Positions 6,611 through 13,609 of a DNA stretch of 18,370 bases are shown in pieces (the stretch's first letter is position 1; each line of letters opens with the position of its first letter). The position numbers were made by a program, and so were the translations under genes. Origin of the DNA: Actinomycetota bacterium. GTDB taxonomy: Bacteria; Actinomycetota; Acidimicrobiia; Acidimicrobiales; Poriferisodaliceae. The stretch spans positions 32,715-51,084 of the forward strand of contig PCCJ01000006.1 of the NCBI GenBank assembly GCA_002731665.1, written 5' to 3'. Below the pieces are notes generated by a model. The model made no database searches and was not told where the DNA came from. It worked only from the letters and a program-made list of their open reading frames with translations.

Positions 6611-7777
6611 TTAATATGACTTTGGTAAGCCTAAAACTTTACTCGAAACGAAGTTCATTACCATTTCTTGACTTACTGGGGCTATTTTCATCAGTCTGCT
6701 CTCACGCCAATACCTCTCGACGTCATATTCCTTTGCGTATCCAAAACCACCGTGAGTTTGCATCGCCCTGTCGGCACATTCGAAAGCTGCTTCAGAAGCT
6801 AAATATTTAGCTAAGTTTGCCTGCTCCCCACAGTCCAAACCACTGTCGTAGCGCCAAGATGCTTCTCGGATAACGAGCTCCGCTGCCTGAAGACGAGCAT
6901 GACTATCAGCCAGAGGAAAAGCGATACCTTGATTCTGTCCTATCGGGCGTCCAAAGATTACTCTACTGCTGGCATAATCGACCGCTTTCTTTAGAGCCAC
7001 TCGGCCGATACCCAATGCTTCAGCCGAAATCAGTATTCGTTCAGGATTCAAGCCATCAAGAATATATCGAAATCCTTCACCTTCTTCGCCAACTCGTCGA
7101 CTTACTGGAACACGCAGCCCATCGTATCTAACTTCGCAGGACACAACAGCGTTCCGGCCTACCTTTGGGATAGGCGTGATATCAACGGCTGGGTCTTTAA
7201 GGTCCACTAAGAGCAATGTCATCCCCTGAGTTGGGCCATCACATTCTTCTTTCGGAGTTGTACGGACCAAAAGTAAACAAACATCGCAATATGGAGCTTT
7301 AGTTGTCCACACTTTTGCGCCTGTTACTACATATTCGTCGCCATCGCGTTCAGCTCGAGTGCGAATCGAGGTTGTGTCTGTTCCGGCATCAGGTTCAGTC
7401 ACTCCAAATGCAGCATGGATCGTTCCGTTAGCAACTCCAGGAAGAATTTCGTTCGCCAACTCAGGTGAACCATATTTACGAATCGGCTCCATGCCAAACA
7501 TTGAGAGGTGCATCGCCGAGCATCCATTCATCGCGGCCCCACTGGCTGCTACCTCTTCTAGAACGATTGAGGCCTCGGTGATTCCCTGGCCACCGCCTCC
7601 ATATTCTTCGGGTATGGCAATACCTATCCAACCGCCTTCCGCCATAGCCGAATAGAATTCCCACGGGAATTCGTGCTGATCATCTTTTTCGCGCCAGTAT
7701 TCATCTGGGAACTGAGCGCACACTCTACGTACGCCCTCTCTTATAGCTTCGTGGTCTTCGTTCTTGGAAAAGTCCAT
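6611..7777 (-). CDS. acyl-CoA dehydrogenase (FAD), isovaleryl/long-chain-type catalytic Glu position
   Basis: The protein has 388 residues, full length for the family. It shows AIPEEYGGGG (54-63), FGVTEPDAGTDT (124-135), VTGAKVWTT (151-159), SRVIFGRPIGQNQ (271-283) and THGGFGYAKEYDVERYWRE (341-359). The usual C-terminal catalytic Glu of short/medium-chain enzymes (in Y-E-G-T) is replaced: the segment reads KIAPVSQEM, with Pro367 at that position. A Glu at 246 (NPERI) matches the helix-G position that carries the catalytic base in isovaleryl-CoA and long-chain acyl-CoA dehydrogenases, so the enzyme is probably active with that alternative base. It oxidises an acyl-CoA at C2-C3 and passes electrons to electron-transfer flavoprotein. 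It lies 66 nt after the second XdhC-family gene and 4 nt before the hydrolase. This is not a standard part of cox operons. Confidence 0.92.
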   Translation of the reverse strand: MDFSKNEDHEAIREGVRRVCAQFPDEYWREKDDQHEFPWEFYSAMAEGGWIGIAIPEEYGGGGQGITEASIVLEEVAASGAAMNGCSAMHLSMFGMEPIRKYGSPELANEILPGVANGTIHAAFGVTEPDAGTDTTSIRTRAERDGDEYVVTGAKVWTTKAPYCDVCLLLVRTTPKEECDGPTQGMTLLLVDLKDPAVDITPIPKVGRNAVVSCEVRYDGLRVPVSRRVGEEGEGFRYILDGLNPERILISAEALGIGRVALKKAVDYASSRVIFGRPIGQNQGIAFPLADSHARLQAAELVIREASWRYDSGLDCGEQANLAKYLASEAAFECADRAMQTHGGFGYAKEYDVERYWRESRLMKIAPVSQEMVMNFVSSKVLGLPKSY

Positions 7778-7843
7778 ACCAATGAAGTTAGCCGGGAAAA
7801 CCTCTTGTGCGTTATGAAACCTAGACCCAAATTTGAAAACTTG

Positions 7844-8626
7844 CTAATGGATATGCCCAGTTGTTTCACTCAAACGAGGGGCACTGCGGCCGGTGCGTAT
7901 AGCTATTATCTCGGCCACGATAGAGACCGCTGTTTCTTCGGGCGTTCGGCCCCCAATATCTAAACCTAACGGTGACATAATACGGCCGAGCTGCTCTTCG
8001 GTAACACCTTCCTGGCGGAGCCTATCCACTCTCTTCTCATGAGTTAGCCTCGATCCCATGGCGCCTAAGTATCCCACACGGGTAGCCAACGAACTCAGAA
8101 GAGCCGGTACATCAAACTTTGCGTCGTGAGTCAAAACACAGACAGCATCACGCTGTCCAAGATCTTCCCCTATCCGCTTCAAAAGCCTGTCGGGCCAGTC
8201 GACGACTAATTCATCTGCCATAGGGAACCGTCGTCTTGTTACAAAAACTTCACGAGCGTCGCAAACGGTTACTCGAAAACCAAGTAACTTCGACTGTGCT
8301 GCTAATGCTCGCGTGAAATCAACAGCACCGAAAATTATCATTTGCGGACTTCTACTGTGCGTTTCGATAAAAACACTTAAGTCGTGTTGCCGGGCTTCAC
8401 CATCAAGGCCATAGTGACGGACTTCACTGGTTCCTGCTTCTAGCATTCCTAGGGCGTCGCGACTAACCACTCGGTCTAGTTCACTTGATCCGAGGCTACC
8501 TTCAACATTTTCATTACCGAATACAAGCAGTTTTGACCCTACATTTTTGCCTTCTATAACTGTCGCCAATACAACTGGTTCTTCGGCTTTTAGAGCGTCC
8601 CGGTAGCTTTCATATATTGAACTCAC
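7844..8626 (-). CDS. XdhC/CoxF-family protein with C-terminal Rossmann domain
   Basis: The protein has about 260 residues. The N-terminal ~75 residues resemble a degenerate XdhC_CoxI domain (EEPVVLATVIEGKNVGSKLLVF) without the Cys motifs of its partner. The rest is the XdhC C-terminal Rossmann-like domain: QMIIFGAVDFTRALAAQSKLLGF, VCDAREVFVTRRRFP, CVLTHDAKFDVPAL, GYLGAMGS, then GLDIGGRTPEETAVSIVAEI. XdhC-family proteins bind molybdenum cofactor and help insert its sulfur (and copper, in CO dehydrogenase). The start chosen is GTG at 8626, overlapping the previous stop in a GTGA arrangement, with GAGGAG 8 nt upstream. A longer start at 8668 would overlap the upstream gene by 46 nt. This protein and its neighbour together cover what a single XdhC holds elsewhere. 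CoxF or CoxI naming would be a guess. Confidence 0.85.
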   Translation of the reverse strand: MSSIYESYRDALKAEEPVVLATVIEGKNVGSKLLVFGNENVEGSLGSSELDRVVSRDALGMLEAGTSEVRHYGLDGEARQHDLSVFIETHSRSPQMIIFGAVDFTRALAAQSKLLGFRVTVCDAREVFVTRRRFPMADELVVDWPDRLLKRIGEDLGQRDAVCVLTHDAKFDVPALLSSLATRVGYLGAMGSRLTHEKRVDRLRQEGVTEEQLGRIMSPLGLDIGGRTPEETAVSIVAEIIAIRTGRSAPRLSETTGHIH

Positions 8627-8940
8627 CAATTTAGCTCCTCGATAAATAGGTGAATAGTCCCGCCGCATGTCAAACCGACGGAAAATGCTTCATCATCGCT
8701 AAATCCGAATGACGTAATACCAGCATCCCGCCGACCTTCTAACAATTCTAAAGCTTCCATGACGACTGCCCCTTCAACGCACCCTCCTGATACTGAACCT
8801 GCTACCTCGCCTAAACTATTCACGGCCATTGCGGCCCCCGGATCTCTGGGGCCACTACCTTCAATATCAACGATTCGAGCTACCGCTATTCTCTGTCCGG
8901 CAGATCTCCAACGCTCTATATCGGCAAGAATTTCATTCAT
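8623..8940 (-). CDS. small XdhC/CoxI-domain protein (cofactor maturation)
   Basis: The protein has 105 residues and is a single XdhC_CoxI domain. It contains the signature GEVAGSVSGGCVEGAV (44-59) and a second cysteine near the C-terminus in VGLTCGGTIHLFIEE. These two conserved Cys-Gly motifs are thought to contact the molybdenum cofactor or its sulfur in XdhC proteins. A strong ribosome-binding site (TGAGGAG, about 7 nt spacing) precedes ATG 8940, 17 nt after coxE. The gene ends in a GTGA overlap with the next XdhC-family gene, so the two polypeptides are likely made in fixed ratio and may work as a complex. I consider it a genuine separate gene, since the junction has its own GAGGAG and start codon. 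Confidence 0.87.
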   Translation of the reverse strand: MNEILADIERWRSAGQRIAVARIVDIEGSGPRDPGAAMAVNSLGEVAGSVSGGCVEGAVVMEALELLEGRRDAGITSFGFSDDEAFSVGLTCGGTIHLFIEELNW

Positions 8941-8957
8941 GCTGTGTCTCCTCAGGT

Positions 8958-10106
8958 CTACGATGCAATAATTTCTGTAAGACGTTCAAGTGAATCAAAC
9001 GAGTGTCCTTCAATGAACTCATCTGTGTATGGTAATGCAGCTGCCATGCCTTGGGCTAGAGGTGCGTAACCCGGTGTATACTTTAGTGGGTTAACCCAAA
9101 TTAGTCGGTGAGTTACTCTTTGCAACCGCTCCATTTGTGTTCTCAGGACATCCGGAGAGCCGCGATCCCATCCATCTGAAAGAATGACCAAGAGCGCTCC
9201 ACGGGCGTAGCCTCGTATACCCCATTCATTATTGAACTCAGTCAGCGTTGCGCCAAGCCGCGTTCCCCCTGACCAATCGCGAACAGAGTCCGCGGCAGAA
9301 CGAAGAGCAGCGTCCGGATCGCGTGACGTCAACTCACGAGTGATTCGCGTTAACCGAGTACCCACCGTAAAAGCCTCGACGTCAGCTCGACCAACTACAG
9401 CGGCATGTGCAAGCCGGATTAGAGCACGAGCATAGGGCTCCATAGACCCTGACACGTCGAGAAGCAGGACTAACCTTCGAGGTCGCGTGTCTTTTCGAGA
9501 GTATTTGAGATAAACAGGTTCGCCATCGGTTTCAAAAGCTTTTCGAACGCTTTTACTCAAATTCAGCTTTTTATTATTTTTCTTTGCATCACGTTTTCTA
9601 AGGGAGGCTCGTCTACTAGAACTAAATTTAAGGTTCCCGATTAATTGATGGAGTTCGCGAAGTTCACCACTAGAACAGTCACTGAAGTCCTTGGCTTTCA
9701 GCGTTTCTATCCTGCTGAAACGAACAGATATTTTCGGGCCAGGCGAGTTTACTTCGACATCATTATCTATGGACTCTTGTGACGGATCATCCGTAGCTAA
9801 AGTGACCGTGATGGGCGGCATCGCAACTTCGATACCCCTGGACCGCTGACCTTCCCAAAATACTGCGAAGGCACGATTGTAAACCAATATCTCTTCAGGG
9901 TCCTGCAACAGAGTTACCCGACCAGACCAATAAACCGAGCTTCGCTTGTCAATACCAGTCAAGCGTAACGCCTCAACAAAAAGCATTACGCTACTGACAG
10001 GTATAGAAAGCCCAGAACCTCGCAGCACTCGAGCAAACCCAATTGCAATTGTCTCTACATTTTGAACCTCAGCACGGTCCTTTGGTCTACCCGCAGAATC
10101 AAGCAT
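8958..10106 (-). CDS. coxE: CoxE-like VWA-domain protein
   Basis: The protein has 382 residues. A mixed N-terminal region (1-140) is followed by a very basic stretch (about 163-210, rich in Lys/Arg) and a C-terminal von Willebrand factor A domain. The metal-ion-dependent adhesion site is complete: DVSGS with Asp217, Ser219 and Ser221, Thr282 in GGTRLG and Asp311 in ILSDGWD. In Oligotropha, CoxE works with the AAA+ protein CoxD during assembly of the active site of CO dehydrogenase. MoxR-VWA pairs generally act as chaperone modules. The ATG at 10106 overlaps the end of the AAA+ gene by 8 nt, indicating coupling. No signal peptide is present, so it is cytosolic. Confidence 0.9.
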   Translation of the reverse strand: MLDSAGRPKDRAEVQNVETIAIGFARVLRGSGLSIPVSSVMLFVEALRLTGIDKRSSVYWSGRVTLLQDPEEILVYNRAFAVFWEGQRSRGIEVAMPPITVTLATDDPSQESIDNDVEVNSPGPKISVRFSRIETLKAKDFSDCSSGELRELHQLIGNLKFSSSRRASLRKRDAKKNNKKLNLSKSVRKAFETDGEPVYLKYSRKDTRPRRLVLLLDVSGSMEPYARALIRLAHAAVVGRADVEAFTVGTRLTRITRELTSRDPDAALRSAADSVRDWSGGTRLGATLTEFNNEWGIRGYARGALLVILSDGWDRGSPDVLRTQMERLQRVTHRLIWVNPLKYTPGYAPLAQGMAAALPYTDEFIEGHSFDSLERLTEIIAS

Positions 10107-11004
10107 CGCTGACAGCGGACAAAATAATATTTAGCCCCTGGCTAACAACTCGCTCTTGATCCTCTCGATATTTTAAAACAGCACCTAGAGTGGCCCCGAG
10201 GCTTTCCTCGGTTAGCTTCGCTTCTCCTAATTTTCCTAATGCCGTAGCCCAATCGATAGTTTCAGCTACGCCTGGAGGCTTAAACAGTCCGAACGAACGC
10301 ATCTGCTGAACGGCACTAGCAACTTGGCGCGATAAAACTTCACCCACATCTGGCGCCTTAAGTTTTAAGATATCAATTTCTCTCTCCAGCGTTGGATGCG
10401 AAATCCAATGATATAAACACCTTCGTTTTAAAGCATCGTGCACATCTCGCGTTCGATTCGAAGTAATAACTACCAAAGGAACTCTTTTTGCAGAAATCTG
10501 ACCTAGCTCAGGAATCGTAACCGAAAATTCCGAGAGAATTTCTAGTAAAAAAGCTTCAAACTCATCATCAGCCCTGTCTATCTCATCTATTAACAGCACC
10601 GGGATACCTGCGCCGTGATAATCAAGCGCTTGCAACAATGGTCTGCGAATTAAGAATTTCTCTGAATAAAGTTCACTTCCTCTAGCTGAACCTGCGGCTT
10701 CGTCTCTAGCTAACAACTCCGAGGCTCTCAAATGGAGTAACTGTTTCGGATAGTCCCATTCATATAGCGCTTGAGCCGAATCGATGCCCTCATAACATTG
10801 GAGTCGTATTAAATCACCGCCTGTCCAAGTTGACAACACTTTAGCTAATTCTGTTTTACCAACCCCCGGGTCTCCTTCGAGGAAGAGCGGACGGCTCATC
10901 GTCATAGCAAGAAAAACCGCGGTAGTTAAACCTGTATCGGATAAATACCCGTGGTCGCTTAATGATTGACCGACAGCAGCAGGAGAGTCAGGGTTAGTAA
11001 ACAT
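10099..11004 (-). CDS. coxD: MoxR-family AAA+ ATPase, CoxD-like
   Basis: The protein has 301 residues. Walker A is GDPGVGKT (44-51), Walker B is PVLLIDEID (135-143), sensor 1 is TSN (181-183), and the arginine segment LKRRCLYHW (192-200) follows. The MoxR-type layout without extra domains, plus the partner VWA gene overlapping by 8 nt, identifies it as CoxD-like. CoxD is the ATP-driven chaperone that remodels apo-CO dehydrogenase so that sulfur and copper can be added to the molybdenum site. ATG start at 11004. A good AGGAGG lies about 18 nt upstream, farther than usual, with nothing better nearer. It is the first gene of the long minus-strand operon and is divergent from the short-chain dehydrogenase, so its promoter should lie in 11005-11121. 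Confidence 0.9.
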   Translation of the reverse strand: MFTNPDSPAAVGQSLSDHGYLSDTGLTTAVFLAMTMSRPLFLEGDPGVGKTELAKVLSTWTGGDLIRLQCYEGIDSAQALYEWDYPKQLLHLRASELLARDEAAGSARGSELYSEKFLIRRPLLQALDYHGAGIPVLLIDEIDRADDEFEAFLLEILSEFSVTIPELGQISAKRVPLVVITSNRTRDVHDALKRRCLYHWISHPTLEREIDILKLKAPDVGEVLSRQVASAVQQMRSFGLFKPPGVAETIDWATALGKLGEAKLTEESLGATLGAVLKYREDQERVVSQGLNIILSAVSDA

Positions 11005-11121
11005 GCAAACTCTAGGTTATTGCCTCCTAACCACTTCCCACAAAAAGATGAAAGTACGTTATTTCTCACGTCAGTGCGCTCCATTGAGTAGTTTGCCAAC
11101 TGGGCCCTATCGGAGGACAAC
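11005..11121. promoter_or_regulatory. divergent intergenic region between coxD-like gene and short-chain dehydrogenase
   Basis: These 117 nt separate two divergent genes and must hold the promoter of the coxD-led operon (-) and probably that of the dehydrogenase (+). The clear element is the Shine-Dalgarno GGAGG at 11112-11116, 5 nt before the dehydrogenase ATG. On the minus strand AGGAGG lies upstream of coxD but at a long spacing. I could not identify convincing -35/-10 pairs. Confidence 0.5.
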
Positions 11122-11868
11122 ATGGATCTTGGAATTAACGGACGTACAGCGGCAGTGGCAGCTGGCTCAGCTGGCTTAGGTTTAGGAGCAGCTAAAGCAT
11201 TAGCAAAAGAAGGAGTGAGGGTAGCTATTTGCGGTCGCGACAAAACTCGACTCACTGAGGCAGCGAGACAAATTGGTGGAGATGTCGTCACCATCGTTTC
11301 AGACATGTCTGACCCTCAAAACGCTTCATCATTTATCCAAGCAGCGACTGAGCAGTTAGGGGCAATCGACATTTTGGTTACTAACGCCGGTGGCCCTCCT
11401 CCTGGAACATTCGCTAGTACGGACATTGACAACTACCAACAAGCATTCGATATGAACTGCAAAGCGATGATTGAACTATGCCGAGCTGCTATTCCATCAA
11501 TGCGAGAACGCGGCTGGGGAAGGGTCTGTGCCATAACTAGTGTCGGTGTGAAACAACCAATAGATTTCTTAATTGCTAGCTCAGTGGCTCGGGCCGGGCT
11601 AACAAGCTTTCTCAAAATCACGGCCAGAGAAATTGCAGCAGATGGGGTCACCGTCAACTCCGCCCAGCCAGGAACTCATTGGACAGACAGGGTCGCAAAA
11701 ATAGTCCCCGACAAAGAATCAGCAGCGAAAAATATACCTGCGAAAATAACCGGATCTTCTGACGATTTTGGCGCAGCCGTAGCATTTTTGTGCTCTGAGC
11801 AAGCCAAATTCATAACAGGCACCGGACTCCTTGTCGATGGAGGACAAGCCAGCGGACTGTTGGACTGA
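11122..11868 (+). CDS. short-chain dehydrogenase/reductase lacking the canonical YxxxK
   Basis: The protein has 248 residues and an SDR Rossmann fold. The cofactor loop is AGSAGLGLG (14-22) and the NAG motif is at 88-90. The conserved Ser140 sits in AITSVG, and the C-terminal closing motif is TGTGLLVDGGQ. The catalytic Tyr and Lys are absent: where YxxxK is expected (153-157) the sequence is SSVAR. This matches an SDR subgroup that carries S/N-x-x-R there (often next to RAGL), so it is probably a natural variant rather than decay. The chemistry is unclear, though most relatives are annotated as 3-oxoacyl-ACP-reductase-like. Ribosome-binding site GGAGG is 5 nt ahead. It is the only + strand gene inside the cox block, between coxM and coxD, with a strong terminator behind it. 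Confidence 0.9.
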   Translation: MDLGINGRTAAVAAGSAGLGLGAAKALAKEGVRVAICGRDKTRLTEAARQIGGDVVTIVSDMSDPQNASSFIQAATEQLGAIDILVTNAGGPPPGTFASTDIDNYQQAFDMNCKAMIELCRAAIPSMRERGWGRVCAITSVGVKQPIDFLIASSVARAGLTSFLKITAREIAADGVTVNSAQPGTHWTDRVAKIVPDKESAAKNIPAKITGSSDDFGAAVAFLCSEQAKFITGTGLLVDGGQASGLLD

Positions 11869-11884
11869 TTTGACTTAAACTAGA

Positions 11885-11919
11885 AAGATGGTGGGCTCCT
11901 AGCTAAAGCCCACCATCTT
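11885..11919. terminator. bidirectional hairpin terminator between SDR gene and coxM
   Basis: A perfect 13-bp inverted repeat (11885-11897 pairing with 11907-11919) with a 9-nt loop. The arms are GC-rich in the middle (GGTGGGCT/AGCCCACC). The + strand continues with an AT-rich, T-rich run (atttaatttt), and the minus strand continues with ttctagttt. It sits between convergent genes (SDR stop at 11868, coxM stop at 11945), so it probably ends transcription from both sides. Confidence 0.85.
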
Positions 11920-11944
11920 CATTTAATTTTAACCTAGAGGACTC

Positions 11945-12769
11945 TCACAGCCCTGAAGCTTGCAGTGCCCGTTTCGTAAGCACACGTGCTAGATGAGCTC
12001 TGTACTCCGGCGACGCATTCAAATCAGTTGGGGGTTCTGTGTCATCCGCCGCATGCAAAGCCGCTTCATCTGCGTTAGCGCCAGCTTTGAGCGCCTCTTC
12101 AACTGCCTCAGCTCTTATAGGCGTTGATCCCATATTCACCAAAGAAACATTTGTTGAGTCTCCTACTTGAACAGCAGCGACTCCAACAATTGCCCAATCT
12201 TGTGCCCGTCTATTAAATTTCTGATAGTTCCAGTTTACACCCGGACTTTTCGGCACCCGAATCTCTGTAAGCATTTCATCTTCAGCCAAAGAAGACTCAA
12301 AATAACCAGTAAAAAAATCTCGAGAGCTTATCTCACGAACTCCGTTGGGTCCTTGCGCAACTATGGTTCCCCCTAATGCAAGAACTGCGGCAGGAAGGTC
12401 AGAAGCGGAGTCCGAATGGGCTAAGGACCCACCAATTGTACCTCTATGTCGCACCTGCGGGTCGCCAACTTTACTTGCTACATGAGCCAGTATCGGGCAT
12501 TCCGCATTAAGCAGCGCGTTTGTTTCCAAGAAACCGTGCTTAGTCAAGGCCCCGATTGACAAATGGTCACCTTGGTCGCGCACATAGCTGAGATCATCTA
12601 CGCGCCCGATATCAATCAAGACGGTAGGGACCGCTAGTCGAAGCTTCATCATTGGCAGTAGCGAATGACCGCCAGCCAATAATTTTGCTTCATCTCCATA
12701 TTCACTTAAGAGCGAAATTGCTTCTTGAGCTGAGTGAGCTCTGACATAGTCAAAGGCTGCAGGAATCAT
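11945..12769 (-). CDS. coxM: CO dehydrogenase-type FAD-binding medium subunit
   Basis: The protein has 274 residues. The two FAD-binding motifs are AGGHSLLP (32-39) and TIGGSLAHSD (111-120), at the same positions known for Oligotropha CoxM. KFNRRAQDWAIVG (184-196) and a complete C-terminal CO_deh_flav_C domain follow. The subunit passes electrons from the Fe-S subunit to the membrane acceptor. A Shine-Dalgarno-like AAAGG precedes ATG 12769, 14 nt after coxS. Downstream is a terminator rather than a large-subunit gene, so the coxS-coxM transcript is bicistronic as seen here. It is intact at both ends. Members of this family also serve other molybdenum hydroxylases, so substrate identity depends on the missing large subunit. 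Confidence 0.92.
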   Translation of the reverse strand: MIPAAFDYVRAHSAQEAISLLSEYGDEAKLLAGGHSLLPMMKLRLAVPTVLIDIGRVDDLSYVRDQGDHLSIGALTKHGFLETNALLNAECPILAHVASKVGDPQVRHRGTIGGSLAHSDSASDLPAAVLALGGTIVAQGPNGVREISSRDFFTGYFESSLAEDEMLTEIRVPKSPGVNWNYQKFNRRAQDWAIVGVAAVQVGDSTNVSLVNMGSTPIRAEAVEEALKAGANADEAALHAADDTEPPTDLNASPEYRAHLARVLTKRALQASGL

Positions 12770-12783
12770 CTAACAAACCTTTC

Positions 12784-13251
12784 TTAGAGCAAATCTTGGC
12801 CGCTACAGGCCAGAACTGATTTCACAATGTTGTGATAACCGGTGCATCGACACAGGTTGCCTTCAAGACCTTCACGCACTTCAATTTCAGTGGGCGAAGG
12901 ATTTTCCTTAAGCAATGAGCATGCCGCCATCACCATGCCCGGTGTGCAGTAACCACATTGAAGGCCATGATTCTCACGAAAGCTTTCCTGCATAGGATGA
13001 AGCTCGGTCGCCGAAGGAGCTAGCCCTTCAATCGTAACCACATCTTGTCCATCGGCTTGCACAGCTAACATGGTGCAAGACTTAACAGATTCACCATTCA
13101 CATGTACTGTACAAGCGCCACATGATGACGTATCACAGCCAACGTTAGTTCCAGTCAACCCCAATTCTTCTCTAAGGTAATAGACAAGTAGCGTTCTCGG
13201 TTCGACCTCATCGCTCTTAGTATTGCCATTAACGGTGACGCTGATTTCCAC
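12784..13251 (-). CDS. coxS: CO dehydrogenase-type [2Fe-2S] small subunit
   Basis: The protein has 155 residues, the normal CoxS length. The N-terminal plant-type ferredoxin domain binds one cluster through Cys39, Cys44, Cys47 and Cys59 ([12 protein letters not shown]...KSC). The C-terminal helical domain binds the second through Cys99, Cys102, Cys134 and Cys136 (QCGYCTPG...[12 protein letters not shown]). All eight ligands are present. The start chosen is GTG at 13251 because AAAAGGGGGA lies just upstream and the product then begins at the usual VTVNG strand. An ATG at 13311 would add 20 atypical residues and has no ribosome-binding site. The gene is first in a two-gene coxS-coxM unit, divergent from the TetR gene. 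Confidence 0.94.
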   Translation of the reverse strand: MEISVTVNGNTKSDEVEPRTLLVYYLREELGLTGTNVGCDTSSCGACTVHVNGESVKSCTMLAVQADGQDVVTIEGLAPSATELHPMQESFRENHGLQCGYCTPGMVMAACSLLKENPSPTEIEVREGLEGNLCRCTGYHNIVKSVLACSGQDLL

Positions 13252-13609
13252 AATGTCCCCCTTTTCATCTCGTGCAAAGATAAAACTACTCGCATCTGCT
13301 CCCAAAACCATGCTTGATATGACACTGGGAAGGTTTAATCTTGTTCAATCGGCAGTCACCTCACGGCAAAACCGATCGGTGAGAACTTCATAATGATTAT
13401 TCGAAGCCTTAGATTACCGAAACTCTCAATTAAAAGTTTGTTAAGTTATCTGAATAGGATTGAGTCTTTCGAGAGTGGTTTCGACTGATCGAGGCCTTAA
13501 CCTTAAGGGAAATGTAGGACCTCAGCTCAATGCTCTCAGCGCCTCACATTTTTAAGTCTCAAATAACGTCGCAAGGTTCAAAACTAGTGACATTCAAGGC
13601 AGGTAACCA
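13252..13609. promoter_or_regulatory. divergent coxS / tetR intergenic region with palindromic candidate operators
   Basis: These 358 nt without a supported gene lie between coxS (-) and the TetR regulator (+), so both promoters should be here. A perfect 10-bp palindrome ACCGATCGGT lies at 13371-13380, flanked by a CTCAC/GTGAG inverted pair (13360-13364 and 13379-13383). A second palindrome, CCTTAAGG, lies at 13501-13508 and is preceded directly by another CCTTAA. AAACT/AGTTT arms (about 13420-13439) frame an AT-rich spacer. AGGCAGG before 13610 is the ribosome-binding site of the TetR gene. I could not assign -35/-10 boxes with confidence. Binding of the TetR protein to any of these sites is inference. 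Confidence 0.45.

Noticed and set aside
6611..7777. Acyl-CoA dehydrogenase homolog as catalytically dead because of the missing C-terminal Glu
   Set aside because: Glu246 occupies the alternative catalytic position known from isovaleryl-CoA and long-chain enzymes.
7844..8940. XdhC gene broken by a frameshift
   Set aside because: The junction has GAGGAG 8 nt before a GTG start in a GTGA overlap, and the second protein has its own degenerate N-terminal domain, so two real genes fit better than one broken gene.
10959..11306. Minus-strand open frame overlapping the SDR start and the coxD upstream region
   Set aside because: It has low-complexity composition and is antisense to the well-supported SDR. 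It is a shadow frame.
13312..13609. Hidden coxL fragment or small gene upstream of coxS
   Set aside because: Frames here are short and interrupted, and none shows molybdenum-hydroxylase motifs.
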